Part shown: positions 37,673 to 48,495 of the stretch, piece by piece | Layout of the letters: each line of letters begins with the position of its first letter | Numbering within the stretch: the stretch's first letter is position 1 | Source: Apoderus coryli | Taxonomy: Eukaryota; Arthropoda; Insecta; Coleoptera; Attelabidae | Direction of reading: 5' to 3' | NCBI GenBank assembly: GCA_911728435.2 | Contig: OU452205.1 | Location: 16,436,260-16,500,259, forward strand | DNA length: 64,000 nt | The notes under the pieces: generated by a model | What the model was told of the DNA's origin: nothing | The model's input: only the letters and a program-made list of their open reading frames with translations | Database searches by the model: none | Translations under genes and position numbers: made by a program

Positions 37673-37884
37673 ATACTCACTCTCACTGTTTTTGTGTTTT
37701 GCGAAATACTTAATTATGATTATTATTAATTATAAATACCTAAACTGTCAATTTGGTGTGTTTGTATTGTCGGCGTTGCTATGGTGGTTTGTCATGGCCG
37801 ACGCCACTTTTGTCATTACCAGAAAATTTACCCGTGCGTAATAAATATTTCCCACTAGTTGCTAGGCAACATTTGTTCGAAGTC

Positions 37885-37945
37885 CAATTGTTCAAGATAT
37901 CGCTATCAACTTTGTTTTCTTAAATGGGACGCCCTATATATTAAA
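37885..37945 (-). repeat. Scrap of a mariner-type arm
   Basis: 'TATCAACTTTGTTTTCTTAA' followed by 'ATGGGACGCCCTATATATTA' matches the arm segment near 42420-42465 of the 42-kb element. Its other end is missing. Confidence 0.55.
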
Positions 37946-38483
37946 GCGTCAGTAAATTCCAAATGTCATTCCCTTTACAACCATGTCTGACAAGTCGCTC
38001 CATATTTAGTAAAACTTAATACAAATAAATAAAAACCATATTATATTTCAATCTCATTCTAAAAATAACAAAAAGTCGAAGGTGAAAAAAATACAAAATG
38101 GTAGTCCACTCCATAAAATGTTAGCTTATAGTTTTAACTGAAAGATCCTTTTATCATTAAAACACCGTACTAATTAAACCCACATACACAACCAACATTT
38201 CATAGGTAGTTGGAGGCAAAGGTACGCAATTTTAATATTTCTTGTGTTTTGGTTAATTCCGATGCCTAAATAAATACGAATTTTGACGAGCGAGGAGGTT
38301 TGATATTATGTGTATATTATTAGTGGGGATTTTTGCCCCATTTGCATATAACCACATAGTGATAAATAAAAAGCTAGACGTAAATAATATAAACCAGTAT
38401 TTAATACTAGTGCAAAAAATTAACAATTCTTGGTTAAAAAAATGCAAATAATGACATTGGGTCGGTATAAACTAATTTAAAGT

Positions 38484-39112
38484 TTAATCACTTAGATCGG
38501 TTGTAAATTTCAGAAAATCTTTGAATCTTGCCGAACTACATTGACATGGTTTTGACAACACTCGCACAATATCTGTTCTGTTAACAAAAGACTCTTCATC
38601 AGTTTCTGCAAATCGCAATGTGTTTATTACCTTTTTATAAAATACTCCGAAATAACCATCCGTCATTACTACGGAAATCCGCATTACGTAGAGGCCGAAA
38701 GAATCTTTTGTTTTCCCATAAACTTTAACAACTGCAAAGTTTCCTGAAGTGAGACTCGATTGCGTCGAAGATTGTGTTATTGATTCATCTTCACTTTCGG
38801 AAAAGTTTAATTCACTACTACTATCGTGTAGCGAAATTTGCGTAGAGTCAGAAGGAGATTCATTTATTACTACCTTGCATTTGTTTTCGTTTTCTTCAAA
38901 TACTTTTCTTACAGTTGCTTTATTTTTTCTTACATTTTGTTTACATATCTTTTCTTATGTTTTTTTTTTGTCTCCTCTTCTACACTTTCCAGACGTTCCT
39001 TTCGGGGTTGAGGTAAGAAGTGTAGATTTTAAACCTCTTCTAGTTCGTTTTCTTTTTTTTTGAATGGTTGGTAACGGAATGATATCTGATGGTAATGTTT
39101 CTGACAATTCAT
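38484..39112 (-). pseudogene. C-terminal part of a pogo/Tigger-like transposase
   Basis: The minus strand gives a basic stretch 'KKRKRTRRGLKSTLLTSTPK', then a stop and an acidic serine-rich stretch 'NFSESEDESITQSSTQSS'. A compact module follows: 'NFAVVKVYGKTKDSFGLYVM', 'DGYFGVFYKKVINTLRFAET' and 'ARFKDFLKFTTDLSD' to a stop at 38484. This layout is what I recall from the C-terminus of insect DDE_1/CENP-B-type (Tigger, jerky-like) transposases. The module with V-V-K-V-GK...YV...F-K-R probably helps bind other proteins or RNA, but that is inference. The DDE core upstream is absent. The TA-flanked inverted ends support a pogo-type element. Confidence 0.55.
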
Positions 39113-39277
39113 AATTTCATCACAAAAATATTATGCGTTTGTGATAAGAAATAAAAATTTTTTGCCAAGTGTTCTATAGCTAGTTTGGAAGGTCAGTGCG
39201 TTTTCCATAGAAGACGTGCAGTTGTTGCTCCAAAAGTCAAAGTTCTTGTCGCAATTTCTTCAAAGCTTTGAACGAAA

Positions 39278-39318
39278 AGTTTATACTTCTTGATCTATCA
39301 AGAAGTATAAACTATAAA
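39278..39318. repeat. Small hairpin
   Basis: 'TTTATACTTCTTGAT' and its inverse surround a 3-base loop. It sits 40 bp from the MITE at 39355. Confidence 0.6.
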
Positions 39319-39354
39319 CTATAAAGTTCAATATATGAGTATATAAAACTATAT

Positions 39355-39499
39355 ACAGTGTGTCTATGTAAGTTGGCTACATATGGGAAACTTTTTTATT
39401 ATTAGTTTTATCAAAAAAAAAAAAAAAATTATTAGTTTGATAAATCTAATAATAAACAAGTTTTCCATATGTCGCCAACTTACATAGACACACTGGATA
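39355..39499. mobile_element. ~143-bp MITE inside the pogo-like remnant
   Basis: Ends TACAGTGTGTCTATGTAAGT and, reversed, TATCCAGTGTGTCTATGTAA pair for about 60 bases around an A-rich centre. TA flanks it. The ends resemble Tc1-type ends more than the CAGGGTG group. Confidence 0.85.
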
Positions 39500-40977
39500 T
39501 AAGTATATGCGTTGTGTGTATATGTGTGTTGATAATAAACGCATTAGTTAAATAATCAAATATATTTTAAAATATATTTTCCTAGGATCACATCAAATAA
39601 AGTATTCTCTTATAATATATAGGAACTATAAAGTAATTGATGATAACGTAAAAAATAAAAACAACTGTAGTTCTTAACTATAAGTATTTGGCTTCGAAAC
39701 TATAAGTTATAACTAACTTAAATATTATAAAAGTAACAGTAACAAAAATGTAGAAACTCTTATAAAAGTAATAATTTATATAAAAAACAAATGAAACTAC
39801 AGTAAACAAAAATTTCCTATACTAGAAGCTACATAAATGTACCTATTCACATTTTTCAAAATACCTATTACATAACTATTTAGATTTTAGATTAAAAAAA
39901 AGTACTTTCAGGTATCGATTTTCTACTAAACCTATTTAAAAAAATAATCAATATTCGTCCTTAAAATTAGCATTACTCGTAAAGTAGTGCTTTGAGTCAA
40001 TGGCTGAAAGTTTTCATGGCTATTATTTGAAGGAGCAATTGTGAATTTATACTATCTTCTTTTTGTTGTACTGTCGTAAATTTCGGTTTCTATCATGCTG
40101 ACGGTTCAATCTGAAAAAAAGTCACAATGCTTAAATTTGCCGTTGCATTTTTTGCTCGCGATAGTACGTCATATTGAAAACAATAATAATTATCAGAAGG
40201 AGATAATTCACATCTAAACATTTAAGCAAAACACAACAGTGTTGTGTATTTGAATTGAAATTGGTTACTCTTGCTATTAGTGTTTACGTGGTTCTCCTGA
40301 AAATCCCTATATTTTAAGTCAAAACACTTAATTTTGCTCCAAATTTATACCAAAACAGAGAACACACCTTGCTTGCTCTATACACGTTGTAATAATGGTG
40401 AGTTGGGATGCGCGCGCCAGGTATCATATCGCAATGCCAACGATGGTAATAAACCGAAGTAGCTGGGATTCCCGGAGAAGAAGACAGAGCATTGACGCAA
40501 GCGGATGCAGGTTTATTAGTAGGTTACCAAATTAAAGATTGTAGAACAATGGCCTGTAATTTGGTCTAAAGTATTAAAAAGCCAAGAGTATGTAGGATTA
40601 GTTCAAGAACCTATGATTTCTTGATCAAAGAACGTCAACCTTTTGTTGAATGAGCTGTCTTTGTAGTGAAAGAAAAAATGGCAAAATACCTGATTCCTTT
40701 GTCAGAAATAACCAATTTTTATCAGTGTATGATAAATAGCAAATATTTTACTAATATAGTAACTTTATGAAAGTACATACTAAAATAAGATTGAGTAAGA
40801 AAAAAGACGAAACTTACCTCATAATTGCCGAAAATTTCAATGCAGGAAGCACGGTATCCTTACACTCAAAGCATTAGCGGTATACTGACGCTTTGCTTCT
40901 ATAACCCGTAAATAATTATGATTTCGACAATAAGAACATGCGGGTTTTTACCCCATGCGGACTTTTGCCCCCAACTA

Positions 40978-42267
40978 CCTAGATAACCTCAAATGCGAAT
41001 AATTAAAAAAAAATCAATGTCAGACGTTACTTTTAAAGAGCTAGCTCTTTTGAAGAGCGCTCTTGGATACGATTTGGCGCATCCCTAGAATCCGCTGCCT
41101 TCGTTTGCCAGTCCAGTTTCAAGACACCCTGTATACATGTATATAAAAGTGATGGATTTGTTTTTATCTCTTTTTATCAGTACTAGTTATAACGACAAAT
41201 TCTGGAAAATGTTTAGTGTTCTGGTGGATTCACAAGTCACTACTAGTACCTCTCTATCGTCAAGAATATGACTTCAGTATTTTGTATCTTAATATGTTTG
41301 CTCTTACACAAAGTGTTCCTGTTCTGCAATAGATTATTTTGCGAGAGTATTTTTATGTAAAAGCAAAACTTCTTGCTTTATTACAAGCAAGTGACGCCAT
41401 ACTACCGTCATACATCTTACTTATGGCCCTGCCGTGCCGACAGAACGCTGTATAAGTTTGCATATTACAAACCGCTTTAGTTGCGCCGATCTTGACACTA
41501 TTTCATAGTAACAGCTAAATAAATAATGAATAAACGTAAAATTAGTTACCTTATTTTGTAACATAACATCAAATCCTTTAGATACTTACACGTATTTAGG
41601 TAGGTATACATATTATGAATGACGACATAGAAGATATAGTGAACCTTTATAATAGGTTAGATTTATATTAATTAAATCAGTAATCACTACACTAATTGAT
41701 TACCTACTGTGTTATAAATTATACTGTGAAAATTATCACTGCGCTTTAGTCTCCATTTATCTATTTGCAAACATACATGAATTTAGTGATATGTATTGTA
41801 TAATAATTCAATTCGATTGTAATGCATTATCGAGAGTCGTTATAAAAGACATTAATTTAATTGATGGAATAAATATTGTAATAGGGATGTTGCTAAAATT
41901 GTCTTAAGTATATCGGTTACTGGACTGTTAATTTTATTTTGGTTCAAAACATTGTGTGAAAAGTAGTTATCTTAAAATGTCATTATTTGTCTACCTATGT
42001 ACCTACTAATAAAGTCAATAAAAAAATAACGTGCTTGCATGAAATTCAGTCAAATATTTTAGGCCTTCTAATCATGTTTACGTTACCTTCCTAAGCAGTT
42101 AAGAAAATATAGCGAAAATTTTAATGAATGATTCAAGGACAAAAGTAGTTTTTATTCAGAATTGGGCAATACAAAACTCCAAAGGTACAAATCAAGATAT
42201 ATAATAAATAAAATATTAGAAGAATTGTTATTTTTGATCCGATTCACCAATAATGTTTGTCTTAGCA
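40978..42267. other. No recognisable gene; one solo terminal box
   Basis: 'GACACCCTGTATAC' near 41122 is a lone mariner-type end. Otherwise AT-rich and featureless. Confidence 0.45.
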
Positions 42268-43063
42268 TATACAGGGTGTCCTACGGTGGCAACCCATTAG
42301 ATTATTTCAGAAACTACTTCGAATTGAATTTTGAAAATTTCAGTGTCTATATTGTCAAATATGCTCTACTCAAATAATATAATAGCAACGGCATAGCACT
42401 TCCGGTTATACCGGAAGTTGATGGCAACTTTGTTATTTTAAATGGAACACCCTATATATTATTATATTTTTGGATTCTAAACAAGATTTCAGACATATTT
42501 CATGTATCATGTCCTATACCTAACGTCAGTCGTTTTTGACTTTTATCAAGATTTATGTCAAAATTGACAGTTTAGGCCTCCATAAGAATTCCGTTTTTTC
42601 CTTGTAAATCAGTATTTAATAATTATTTTGCAGGTATTTTCTTATCAGGTGGGATCTTCTTTTTCGAATTGACAAGACATTTTCTGATTAGTTTATACAG
42701 GGTGGTCAAAAATTTATATTGAAAACGGTTCAAGAAAAACAGTTGAAAGTCAATTTTTTCAAATGGAATCGGTATATTATTATTATTTTATCTTCCTTAG
42801 CATTAAAAAATAATGCAATTTTGTAATAGGTTATCATTTTCTAAATTGCATAGTTTTCGAAATATCGTCATTTTAAATTTTTCTGCAGCGCCTACCGTTG
42901 TCTCTCTGGCAGCTAGCTAATTAATTTAGTTAGCCAAGAAAATAATGACATTTCTCTGAATTAGCATAAACGGCAAACTAAATATGAAATTAGTTGTTGC
43001 TATCCAACCAGTCTTTATTTATCAATATTTGTGACCATTATATTTTACAATAACTATTACAAA

Positions 43064-44101
43064 ATGGAAAATATTTATTCATATGCTGATATTGTAAATG
43101 TATTATTAATTCATGGAGAATGTAACAAAGTGATTAATAGAACCCGTAGAGTATTTAACGAGAGAAACCCGCATTTGCCAACAATGACTAGAGAAAAATT
43201 AAGAAGAATTTTGAGAAATCAAATACGATGGGGGCAGTGTCATGCAAATCGAGTACTACAAAACCTGTAACTACAAATGAGGATAATGTTTTGGCATATT
43301 TTTATACATATCCTGAATCATCAGTGCGTGCTGCTGAACAAGATCTAGGAATTTCAAAATCCTCTGTCCAAAAAATATTAAAAAGTAGTAAAAGTAAAAT
43401 GGATGTACCATTTAAATTCAAATATCTTTGTGCTCTGGAAGCAGGTGATGCCGAACGACGTGTAGGGTTCTGCGAAACCATTTTAACACGAACGCAAGAA
43501 GATCCTGGGTTTCTGCAAAACGTGATTTGGACAGATGAATCGACATTTTCTAAAGATGAAATCGTTAATAGACAAAATAGTCATTTTTGGGCTTCTGAAC
43601 GAAATTTTCAAAATAAATTTAGTGTGAACGTTTTGTGTATGGTGAAAGACACACATGTTGAATATGTTATTTACGAGCATAATTTAAATACGGAAGGTTA
43701 TCTTTATATTTTGCAAAATGTTGTGGCGCATTTTTTGGATGATCTACCATTAAATGAATTCAGAAGTTCTTGGTACCACTTAGATAGAGCACCACCTCAC
43801 TGTGGAAATAGAATCACAGAACAGCTTAATGAAATGTTTGAAGATCGATGTATCAGACGTTTAGGCCCTTGGGATTGGCCAGCGAGATCTCTAGATCTAT
43901 CACCGCTGGATTTTTATGTTTGGGGTGCAAAAGGTGTATTCCACCGCAATTAATTCAAAAGAAGAATTAGTAGAACGCATCCGAACTTCATTCGAAGCCT
44001 TACCTGGAGTCCAAATTGCACGAGATGTCACGAGTGAATTTATTGAACGGGTAAATAAGTGTTTAAGACTAAATGGGGGTCATATCGAACAATTAAATTA
44101 G
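43064..44101 (+). pseudogene. DD41D mariner-like transposase, two frameshifts
   Basis: It starts at ATG 43064 ('MENIYSYADIVNVLLIHGE'). A frame change near 43250 leads to the helix-turn-helix 'SVRAAEQDLGISKSSVQKIL' near 43330. The catalytic core follows: first aspartate in 'VIWTDESTFS' (43528), second in 'WYHLDRAPPHCG' (43790), third in 'ARSLDLSPLDFYVWG' (43900). Spacing between the last two is 41 residues (DD41D). A second frameshift near 43930 precedes 'EELVERIRTSFEALP' and the normal end 'RVNKCLRLNGGHIEQLN'. The total of about 345 codons is full length for the family. All three catalytic aspartates survive, so this copy died recently. It would act on its own TA-flanked ends in the nucleus. 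Confidence 0.92.
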
Positions 44102-44235
44102 TTTTGTTATCATTAGTTGATTAACTTTTTTTAGTTGAAAATTTATTTAGTTTAATCTTCTGTTCATTTCTGCTGTATTATTTTAAATTTTAGTCTTAGT
44201 TCGTTGTAATACTTGATTTGTATACCTCCCAACCT

Positions 44236-44368
44236 GCTCTAAATGATTTCTCAAAATTCTTCATAATTTCTCTAGTCATCGTTAGCAAATGGGGGGTTCT
44301 CTCGTTAAATACTGTACAGGTGATATTAATCACTTTATTTAATTCTCCATGAATTAATAATAAATTTT
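44236..44368 (-). repeat. Inverted partial copy of the transposase 5' end
   Basis: Reversed, this matches 43095-43225 of the transposase, including 'TTAATTCATGGAGAAT' and 'AAATTAAGAAGAATTTTGAG' with small changes. It extends the palindromic organisation of the element beyond its terminal arms. Confidence 0.8.
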
Positions 44369-44439
44369 TGTACGACCGACCTTTTTTGATTGTTTACCGT
44401 GTCTGTCTTTATGACAGTAAGTGACATTTACTGGCTGAC

Positions 44440-44500
44440 AACCCAAACACGACGGTAAGTAATTCACTTACCGTTCAGAGAACGGTAAGTAAATTCACTA
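44440..44500. repeat. Palindromic 'ACGGTAAGT' cluster
   Basis: ACGGTAAGTAATTCACTTAC and ACGGTAAGTAAATTCACTAC follow one another. Each half is nearly self-complementary. Confidence 0.6.
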
Positions 44501-44639
44501 CGGTATATCATTGCGCATTTATGCTGACGTCATTATTTTGATTTTTAAATTGTATATTAAACGGCATTAGGTATGAACTTTTATAAGCATTTTCATACCG
44601 TTCTCTGGAATTATAGCGGCTATTCCAACATTCCATGCT

Positions 44640-44672
44640 TCATCAAGAGATTCACATTCAAAGTCACTCATT
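44640..44672 (-). other. Possible protein N-terminus, unassigned
   Basis: From an ATG at 44672-44670 the minus strand reads 'MSDFECESLDEAWNVGIAA' and a little further. This resembles the N-terminus of repetitive insect proteins that may be tyrosine-recombinase-like, but it is too short to assign. Confidence 0.2.
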
Positions 44673-44882
44673 TTCAATAATAATACTTATTTAAATAAGT
44701 TTTGACAAATACATGACATAAAAAATACGATAACAATCATAACAATAACAATTAGTTCCATGACAACATTCAACTGCAACTTTGTAGAGGGTATTCAGCT
44801 AACCTGAATTTGTATTTAATTGAAAATATTAATTATTAAAAATAATAAAATTGCAATTTCAGCTATTTCGATCGTACAAAAA

Positions 44883-44998
44883 ATAGTATAAGCATCTCAA
44901 ACAGTAAGTAGTTTACCGATCTCCTCCAATTTTGGCGACTTCGCTTCGCTCAGTCGCCAAACATTGTCGTCGATCGGTAAACTACACTTACTGTTCTC
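44883..44998. repeat. ~115-bp hairpin within the mariner element
   Basis: 'AGTAAGTAGTTTACCGATC' at the left is inverted at the right as 'GATCGGTAAACTACACTTACT'. The loop contains the inner palindrome TTTTGGCGACT...AGTCGCCAAA. Confidence 0.75.
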
Positions 44999-45755
44999 AA
45001 TACTTAATATACTATTATAATATCAATAAGTATCTTTCATTTTTATTAATTTAACGTTTAGTTTAACGTTAAAATGACAATAATTTCATGGCTACTAAAT
45101 TAATTAGCTAGCTTCCAGAGAGACAACGGTAGGCGCTGCAGAAAAATTTAAAATGACGATATTTCGAAAACTATGCATTTTAGAAAATGTTAACCTATTA
45201 CAAAATTGCATTATTTTTTAATGCTAAGGAAGATAAAATAATAATAATATACCCATTCCCTTTGAAAAAATTGACTTTCAACTGTTTTTCTTGAACCGTT
45301 TTCAATATAATTTTTTGACCACCCTGTATAAACTTATCAGAAGATGACTTGTCAATTCGAAAAAGAAGATACCACCTGATAAGAAAATACCTGCAAAATA
45401 ATTATTAAGTACTGATTTACAAGGAAAAACGGAATTCTTATGGAGCCCTAAACTGTCAATTTTGACATAAATCTTGATATAAGTCAAAAACGACTGACGT
45501 TAGGTATAGGACATGATACATGAAATATGTCTGAAATCTTATTTAGAATCCAAAAATATAATAATATATAGGGTATTCCATTTAAAATAACAAAGTTGCC
45601 ATCAACTTCCAGTATTACCAGAAGTGCTATGCCGTTGCTATTATATTATATGAGTAGAGCATATTTGACAATATAGACACTGAAATTTTCAAAATTCAAT
45701 TCGAAGTAGTTTCTGAAATAATCTAATGGGTTGCCACCGTAGGACACCCTGTATA

Positions 45756-46590
45756 TATAACTTTATTGTCATAGAGAATTACACTTTTCTTGTAGACAAA
45801 GTCAGGTACTTAAAAAACTTACAATTAAAAAATTACAACATATACACAAGTATGCAATAACAAACACAAAAAATCTGATCAAAATATAAACTGCGCAGAT
45901 TCGATTCTAAAATTTACTTATTTGGTTGAGTAATATATTTAGTGAACGCGATGGTTTTTGTGAACATCCAAATAATGTATCTTATTCGATTTTCACGATG
46001 TGTGATTCTGTTAGACAAAGAATCTGTAATTATTTTGTATGCAGAATAAAATTTTCGCTGCTAAAATGTGAGGTAATAATTAACCTTGTTGACATATCGT
46101 TTGGGTCATTTCAAACAATTTTGAAAAACGATTTGGGTCTGAGAATGATCAAATCTCATTTAGTGTTAATTTTTTCGAAAAAGAGCGTCGCGTGTTACTA
46201 TCTGTAAAACAAAGCTTTTTAACTACCAGGAAAAGATAAAACGCATAATTAGTGGTGATAAGACCCGGAGCTATAATATTTTTTTTCATAATTTTATTAA
46301 AATTCGCGTGGCGTTCGGGCAGCCGATACGGCATTTTAGCCTGAGCAGTATAGGGCAAAACACTCTTATAGGGCCAGTAGTACAATCCCGGTATAACATT
46401 TGAACCAACGTTGTTTAAAAAATCGGTTGTGTCACCACAAATCTTTCCCGACAAGTTATAATATAATCAAAAATATATGCCCTGCGTAACGAAACAGAAT
46501 TTCAATTATTATTAATATAATTGTATTATTTTCATTATTTCCAATAAACTAACGTAACAAACTAACTACTTTATTCAAAAATTAGAAAAA
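45756..46590. other. No recognisable gene
   Basis: A 101-codon minus frame at 46149-46454 begins 'MSGKICGDTTDFLNNVGSN'. I do not recognise it and see no exon context, so it is not called as a gene. Confidence 0.4.
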
Positions 46591-46597
46591 AAGTATT

Positions 46598-46672
46598 GCC
46601 AGAGCTAGGACTCGAACCCGTAATCTTCCGCATGCGAAGCGAACGCCCTACCAATAACGAAATAGAAACGTG
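46598..46672 (-). repeat. tRNA-derived SINE head or tRNA pseudogene (Ala-like)
   Basis: On the minus strand 'TTGGTAGGGCGTTCGC' stands in the A-box position. The anticodon stem-loop has loop TTCGCAT (anticodon CGC, Ala). The B box is the perfect GGTTCGAGTCC (46619-46609). The acceptor stem does not pair, so this is not a working tRNA gene. An AT-rich tail follows on the same strand. Confidence 0.6.
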
Positions 46673-46849
46673 GTGGAATTGTATTTTATTTATATATACC
46701 TTCCAACTACCTTGGTAACTGGTGAAATTTTAAGCGCAATTGTCTCGAGAATTATGGAGGCAAATATCAAAAATGACATATCGTTGTAAAGCAGATAAAA
46801 AAAGCTTTAAAATAATGTATCACTCGACCCCTACTGCTATTTGAAAATT

Positions 46850-47110
46850 TGGCAGTTGTGTCCACCCCTGTTACAAGGCTGAAGCGATGTCAATTAAAAA
46901 CTAATGGGTTCATACCCCAAACTCATACACCAAAATTTAGCTCAATATGTTAAAGCGTTTAGGCGTTTTGGAAGAATACATACAGACACACACAGACTTC
47001 CATCTGGAAATGGTCTTAATCGTCTCAAGGAACTTCAAACTGGTTATATCCGTCTTTATCTCAATTTTTTTTTAGCGCGTTCACAATATTTTCCCTGTGC
47101 GGGAAAGTAA
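46850..47110 (+). repeat. Probable dispersed non-coding repeat
   Basis: Segments such as 'TTTAGCTCAATATGTTAAAG' and 'TACAGACACACACAGACTTC' resemble bodies of widespread insect short interspersed repeats that I recall. There is no second copy in this window to prove it. Confidence 0.3.
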
Positions 47111-47204
47111 AATTGAATCAGGCTTGTACAACTGAAACTTAATAGTGTATTTAGGTGTCCTATGCGCATGACAGCGAGATTTAGTGAGCCAAAAATCAAT
47201 ATTA

Positions 47205-48020
47205 TTAAGATACTGGGTGTTTTTCTAATTTATTTATATATCAAAATTTGGAAAAACTGTGTCTAGATTCGTAAAGTGTAGAAGTTCTTCGTAAACTGAC
47301 GCTCTAAATGAAACAATTTAATTCTAGCGGCGATCCATCCCGCCCTATCCAACTAACCAGAAAGGTTCATTTCAGTATTAACTTAAAATTAATCTAAAAT
47401 GATGCGGCGCCCATCGTAGTGAAACGATTTTCCTTGAATTTCTCCACCCCTGGACAAAACATTTTGTAGAAATTCTAAGTAAAATTTCACCTGTAAGTTT
47501 GTTCGGAAGAATTTACGAGCATTTAAATGACCATTATAAACAACACCAAACGTTCATAAAAACTTTATCCTGACACTTTCGTTGCCTTATAGGGGTTATT
47601 TTCTGCCCAGACGTGTGAGATCCTATAGAGTTAAACACGCCATCTCTAGTGCTTTAACAGTAAACAAGAAATCTACAAAAAAAAAATTCTGACAAAATTC
47701 TAACCGAATCGGACGCCGATGATTTTGCTTTATCCGTCCCCAAACTATACTTTGCGGCACATTTAATGCAGTTGAAATTCTTCGAGTAAATACTTTTGGA
47801 TTGTTTTTCATCTCTAATCTAATCTAATGCACATGTAACATTTATTCCTCAACATATAACCATTTCTCATGAATTTTGTTAACTTTACCAGTTGGGTATC
47901 TTCCATGTCTCTTACTTTTGAAAACGTTTGTTGATTATGAATGCGTCGCGACGCGTCGCGTCGTCGGCTCGAAATCTCCTTGCATAACTGCTGCTCGACC
48001 GTTTTCATCACAAAACTCAT
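47205..48020 (-). pseudogene. Mariner-like transposase remnant (N-terminal and middle parts)
   Basis: Minus-strand reading from 48010 gives an N-terminal region 'SRRRDASRRIHNQQTFSKVR', then 'NNPKVFTRRISTALNVPQS', which is the second helix-turn-helix of mariner transposases ('NP..STRRIA'). Further along, 'ILPNKLTGEILL' (about 47500) is the block before the second aspartate. The first and third catalytic aspartates are not visible. A poor terminal box 'ATACTGGGTGTTTTTC' is at 47211 and 'AATCACCCTGTATA' at 48322, so the original element may have spanned 47.2-48.3 kb. Confidence 0.7.
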
Positions 48021-48495
48021 AAACCTACATGCCGCCAGAAAACTAATTTGAAAAGGTAATGCATGTCATTTTTCTAACTAATATGAAAAACTCTAAAAAA
48101 ACTTTAGAAGTCACTTAAAACTTAAAATTGCATCGGCTATATTTATCAGTTGAGTACCTATAAGAACAGCACACGTAGAATATTTGAATTATCGCTATAG
48201 GGCGGGTCAAGAGTTACCAACTAATAAAAAAACAAAATAGGAGAAATCAGCTAAACAACTCTTGGTTACTATATTTATGATAGGATAGCATATTATACAA
48301 ATATACACATAGGTACCAATAAATCACCCTGTATATAAAAATAAATATTAAAGCTTGTGCACGAAACATCTGTCATGTTTAAGAAATATTCATACTTTTC
48401 TGTGAAGATATCTCTGTATATATCTTATCCCTTATTTTAATTCAACTTTACATAATAAATATATGACTTTCGTCAGAAATTGTATTTTAATTATA

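Larger units (their letters stand above)
38207..40977 (-). mobile_element. pogo/Tigger-like transposon remnant
   Basis: GTTGGAGGCAAAGGTACGCA at 38209-38228 and the reverse of 40956-40975 (GTTGGGGGCAAAAGTCCGCA) form 20-bp inverted ends with three mismatches. TA flanks both. Inside lie the C-terminal part of a transposase-like gene (minus strand) and a younger 143-bp MITE at 39355. The catalytic region was not found, so the element is internally deleted or replaced. Confidence 0.75.
42270..45753 (+). mobile_element. DD41D mariner-like transposon with ~680-bp inverted arms
   Basis: Ends TACAGGGTGTCCTACGGTGG and its exact inverse at 45734-45753, each followed outward by TA. The arms (42270-42952 and about 45072-45753) are reverse complements over about 680 bp at roughly 95% identity by eye. 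Within each arm are two more terminal-type boxes: 'GGAACACCCTATA' near 42443 and 'TATACAGGGTGGTCA' near 42696 on the left, mirrored on the right. The middle holds a nearly full-length transposase, an inverted scrap of its N-terminus, and extra hairpins near 44.45 and 44.9 kb. Confidence 0.92.

Noticed and set aside
37476..37841. 121-codon plus frame with hydrophobic stretches
   Set aside because: Overlaps the dispersed repeat at 37549 and the antisense of the copia gag end; no family pattern.
46149..46454. 101-codon minus-strand open frame
   Set aside because: No family recognised, no splice or start context, and no partner exons; composition alone is not enough.
46598..46672. Functional tRNA-Ala gene
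   Set aside because: The acceptor stem does not pair and the D-arm is poor; kept only as SINE or pseudogene.
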